From: SG8-40 sp035528435
Lineage (GTDB): Bacteria > Pseudomonadota > Gammaproteobacteria > Burkholderiales > Eutrophovitaceae
DNA: 7,311 nt
Assembly: GCA_035528435.1 (NCBI GenBank)
Contig: DATKYN010000080.1
Span: 1 to 7,311 of the forward strand
Direction: 5' to 3'
Below are positions 5,844 to 7,311 of this stretch, one piece after another. Each line of letters starts with the position of its first letter. Position 1 is the stretch's first letter. Both the position numbers and the translations under genes were made by a program. Under the pieces are notes generated by a model, which worked only from the letters and a program-made list of their open reading frames with translations, did no database searches and was not told the origin of the DNA.

Positions 5844-6806
5844 TCAGGCTGCCGAGGCGAATGCCCACTCGCGGGTGACGCCGGATTCTTTCAGGGCTTT
5901 CGCCAGGCGGTCGATTTCTGCCTGGGTGATCTTGACCAGGGGCGGGCGCACATGTGCTTCTTCGATGCGCCCGAGCAACACCAGCGCTTCCTTCATCCGG
6001 TTGTGCATATCGAGGAAAGGCTGCGCGTAAAAAGTCTGCACCAGCGGATAGATTCGATCGTTGATCGATTGCGCCAGTTTCAGATCCTGCGTCTTGATGG
6101 CGCGGAACAGCGCGACCTGCAAATCGACTATCACACTGCCGGCACCAGAGAGCAGTCCGTTGGCTCCCATGGACAACGAGGCCATCAGCCATGAACTGTG
6201 GGTGGTGAGCACATTCACGGGTTTGGACAGGTTCTGGAAAGTGCGAATGTGTTTCTCGTGCAGCATTGCGTCGTTGGACCAGTCCTTGATGGCGCGGATG
6301 GTCGGCACTGCGTCGAACAATTGCAGCAAGGTCTCGAACGGATACCCCAGGCCGGTGCCCATCGGATACTGGAAGCAGATCAGCGGCAGGTCGGTTGCGT
6401 CGGCAATCTGACGAAAGTGCGTCAGGGCCATTTCCGGACGGAGTTGTCCACCCATCGACATGCTGTTGGGCGGAAACACCAGCAGGGCGGAAGCACCGAG
6501 GCGATCCGCCATAGCGGCGACGCGTGCGGCTTCGGCACTGCCGTCTGCATAGACACCGTTGATCACCGGTACGCGATCACCCACTTCTTCCATCGAGGTC
6601 GCGAGAATCCGCTCCTGTTCCTCAAAAGTACACGCGTGCACTTCGGACGCATGACCATTGACCGTTACAGCCGAAACGCCCGGTACCAGTGCGCAATCGG
6701 CAGTGTGCTTTCGAGTGGCTTTTTCGTTGATCGAAAGGTCGGCATTCAGAATCAACAATGTGGCGGGGATGACCCCTTCGGGTGTGAAATTACTGAATCT
6801 TGGCAT
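5844..6806 (-). CDS. DapA-superfamily (dihydrodipicolinate synthase-like) lyase/aldolase
   Basis: Cytoplasmic class I aldolase or lyase of the DapA/N-acetylneuraminate lyase superfamily, 320 residues, forming a TIM barrel. The Schiff-base lysine is predicted to be Lys174 in IRAIKDWSND, and the catalytic tyrosine Tyr147 in CFQYPMGTG. The usual GxTGE substrate-carboxylate loop is replaced by NGHASE (50-55), so this is not the housekeeping lysine-biosynthesis enzyme; a 2-keto acid or similar substrate in catabolism is more likely. The start at 6806 is chosen because AGGA lies 9 bases upstream. A second ATG at 6824 would add six residues but has no ribosome site. The frame stays open to 7307, but that part contains operator-like palindromes and does not read as protein. 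It is the first gene of the unit with the oxidoreductase, which starts one base after its stop at the earliest. Confidence 0.9.
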   Translation of the reverse strand: MPRFSNFTPEGVIPATLLILNADLSINEKATRKHTADCALVPGVSAVTVNGHASEVHACTFEEQERILATSMEEVGDRVPVINGVYADGSAEAARVAAMADRLGASALLVFPPNSMSMGGQLRPEMALTHFRQIADATDLPLICFQYPMGTGLGYPFETLLQLFDAVPTIRAIKDWSNDAMLHEKHIRTFQNLSKPVNVLTTHSSWLMASLSMGANGLLSGAGSVIVDLQVALFRAIKTQDLKLAQSINDRIYPLVQTFYAQPFLDMHNRMKEALVLLGRIEEAHVRPPLVKITQAEIDRLAKALKESGVTREWAFASAA

Positions 6807-6918
6807 GTCGGTTAGTCCTGTCATCAAGCTAGACGCTAATGCATGTTCGGAGGATGGAAAAAACCGTTGCCTGGTTCTCCGACCGCGGCTGGATACGCTC
6901 CGGCTGCTCCCTGTTTGT

Positions 6919-6952
6919 GCCGGACAGATATCTGGCGGGATACGTATCCGGC
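6919..6952. repeat. Pair of perfect palindromes inside an inverted repeat, operator-like
   Basis: CAGATATCTG (6925-6934, perfect) and GGATACGTATCC (6938-6949, perfect 12 bp) have centres 14 bases apart. The outer arms GCCGGA (6919-6924) and TCCGGC (6947-6952) are also inverted repeats of each other. The block lies 113-146 bases upstream of the lyase start and looks like a binding site for a dimeric repressor or activator, for example of the GntR type. No regulator gene is inside the window. Confidence 0.45.
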
Positions 6953-7063
6953 GACGTTGTCCAAGCCAGCATACCTGTGCCCTGTCCGGCGCGTCAACCG
7001 GGCTGGAGAGGGGCGTCGCAGCGATTGTCAGTATTCGTTCAATGGCACTCTGTGAGGTGCCAG

Positions 7064-7089
7064 AACCGGATCGCCGAAACCGGATCCGG
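7064..7089. repeat. Direct repeat AACCGGATC with palindrome CCGGATCCGG
   Basis: AACCGGATC occurs at 7064-7072 and again at 7078-7086, 14 bases apart. The second copy is part of the perfect palindrome CCGGATCCGG (7080-7089). The core AACCGG returns at 7254-7259, where it faces CCGGTT (7267-7272) across seven bases. The recurring core suggests multiple sites for one DNA-binding protein, though the region is GC-rich and chance matches are possible. Confidence 0.35.
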
Positions 7090-7166
7090 CCAGGCGTGTA
7101 AACCCGATTCTTCGCAACCATCTTCCAGTCGCAAGTTGAAGGAAAGCACCGTTTGGTCTGACGCAG

Positions 7167-7189
7167 GAAGAAATAATTATTGTTTCTTC
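7167..7189. promoter_or_regulatory. AT-rich 23-bp imperfect palindrome, candidate operator
   Basis: GAAGAAA (7167-7173) and TTTCTTC (7183-7189) are perfect inverted arms. The centre TAATTATTG continues the symmetry, so 10 of 11 base pairs around the axis at 7178 match. This AT-rich sequence stands out in a GC-rich region and lies about 360 bases upstream of the lyase start, within a possible promoter island. It is a good candidate for the operator controlling the lyase unit or a divergent gene to the right. Confidence 0.45.
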
Positions 7190-7282
7190 TTATGGTGTAA
7201 TCTATGTTTTCAATCTGGCGAACCTTCCCAATATTGCGCAGCGGCCAGAAGCGAACCGGGCCTGCGCCGGTTAAAGAGCTGC

Positions 7283-7311
7283 CTTGCCCGGAAAGTGGGT
7301 GAGGCAAGTTT
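7283..7311 (+). terminator. Hairpin followed by TTT at the right edge, cut off by window
   Basis: CTTGCC (7283-7288) pairs with GGCAAG (7303-7308) across 14 bases, and TTT follows up to the window end. It could be a terminator or a leader attenuator for plus-strand transcription, but the large loop and the truncation make this uncertain. Confidence 0.2.

Larger units (their letters stand above)
6807..7311. promoter_or_regulatory. Non-coding regulatory region upstream of the lyase-oxidoreductase unit
   Basis: About 500 bases with no gene I can support. The region is unusually rich in palindromes, listed separately, and has one AT-rich island at 7168-7210. It probably holds the promoter of the minus-strand unit, and perhaps a divergent promoter for a gene beyond the right edge. 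On the plus strand TTGTTT (7180-7185), 17 bases, then TATGTT (7203-7208) is a weak rightward candidate. Near the lyase start, on the minus strand, a small hairpin (AACC-N7-GGTT, 6876-6862) runs into six Ts ending at 6858. Confidence 0.45.

Noticed and set aside
5273..5878. 201-codon plus-strand frame across the oxidoreductase start
   Set aside because: Antisense to conserved barrel sequence; no ribosome site or motif.
6198..6815. 205-codon plus-strand frame opposite the lyase
   Set aside because: Antisense to conserved catalytic regions of the DapA-like gene, with no independent support.
6825..7307. Upstream extension of the lyase frame to 7307
   Set aside because: The extra residues are low-complexity Arg/Ser-rich sequence, contain several DNA palindromes and an AT-rich island, and match no part of the DapA fold.

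Overview
The window looks like chromosomal DNA of a GC-rich Pseudomonadota, most likely a betaproteobacterium. The iron superoxide dismutase, the OmpR-type two-component pair and the DapA-like/flavin oxidoreductase pair all read like betaproteobacterial proteins; this is recognition from memory, not a database search. I see no rRNA, tRNA, CRISPR array, insertion sequence or phage gene.

Left block (1 to about 2750, minus strand): an envelope-stress module. In transcription order it holds a small Tat-exported Spy/CpxP-type periplasmic protein (2623-2075), a hairpin, an OmpR/PhoB-family response regulator resembling CpxR (1847-1152), and, 8 bases on, its membrane histidine kinase (1143 to beyond the left edge). 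A perfect CpxR-type box, GTAAA-N5-GTAAA, lies at 2738-2752 upstream of the Spy-like gene. Sensor, regulator, probable target and binding site therefore sit together, which suggests a self-contained Cpx-like circuit.

Middle block (about 2753 to 4075, plus strand): just beyond the CpxR-type box a small 63-codon frame with a good ribosome binding site (2794-2985) is followed by a convincing plus-strand intrinsic terminator (3026-3053). Something short is therefore probably transcribed there, divergently from the Spy-like gene. An extended -10 promoter and a structured leader follow, then sodB (3261-3845), encoding Fe superoxide dismutase. The convergent gap after sodB holds nested inverted repeats, including a likely terminator.

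Right block (4076 to 7311, minus strand): a two-gene catabolic-looking unit. A DapA-superfamily lyase/aldolase (6806-5844) is followed closely by an Old-Yellow-Enzyme/trimethylamine-dehydrogenase-type flavin and iron-sulfur oxidoreductase (5842-4076). The C-terminal part of the oxidoreductase appears to lack the usual NAD(P)H-binding subdomain. A 9-bp GC hairpin sits exactly at the junction of the two genes. The roughly 500 bases upstream of the lyase gene hold no convincing gene but several palindromes that look like operators, including an AT-rich 23-bp imperfect palindrome.
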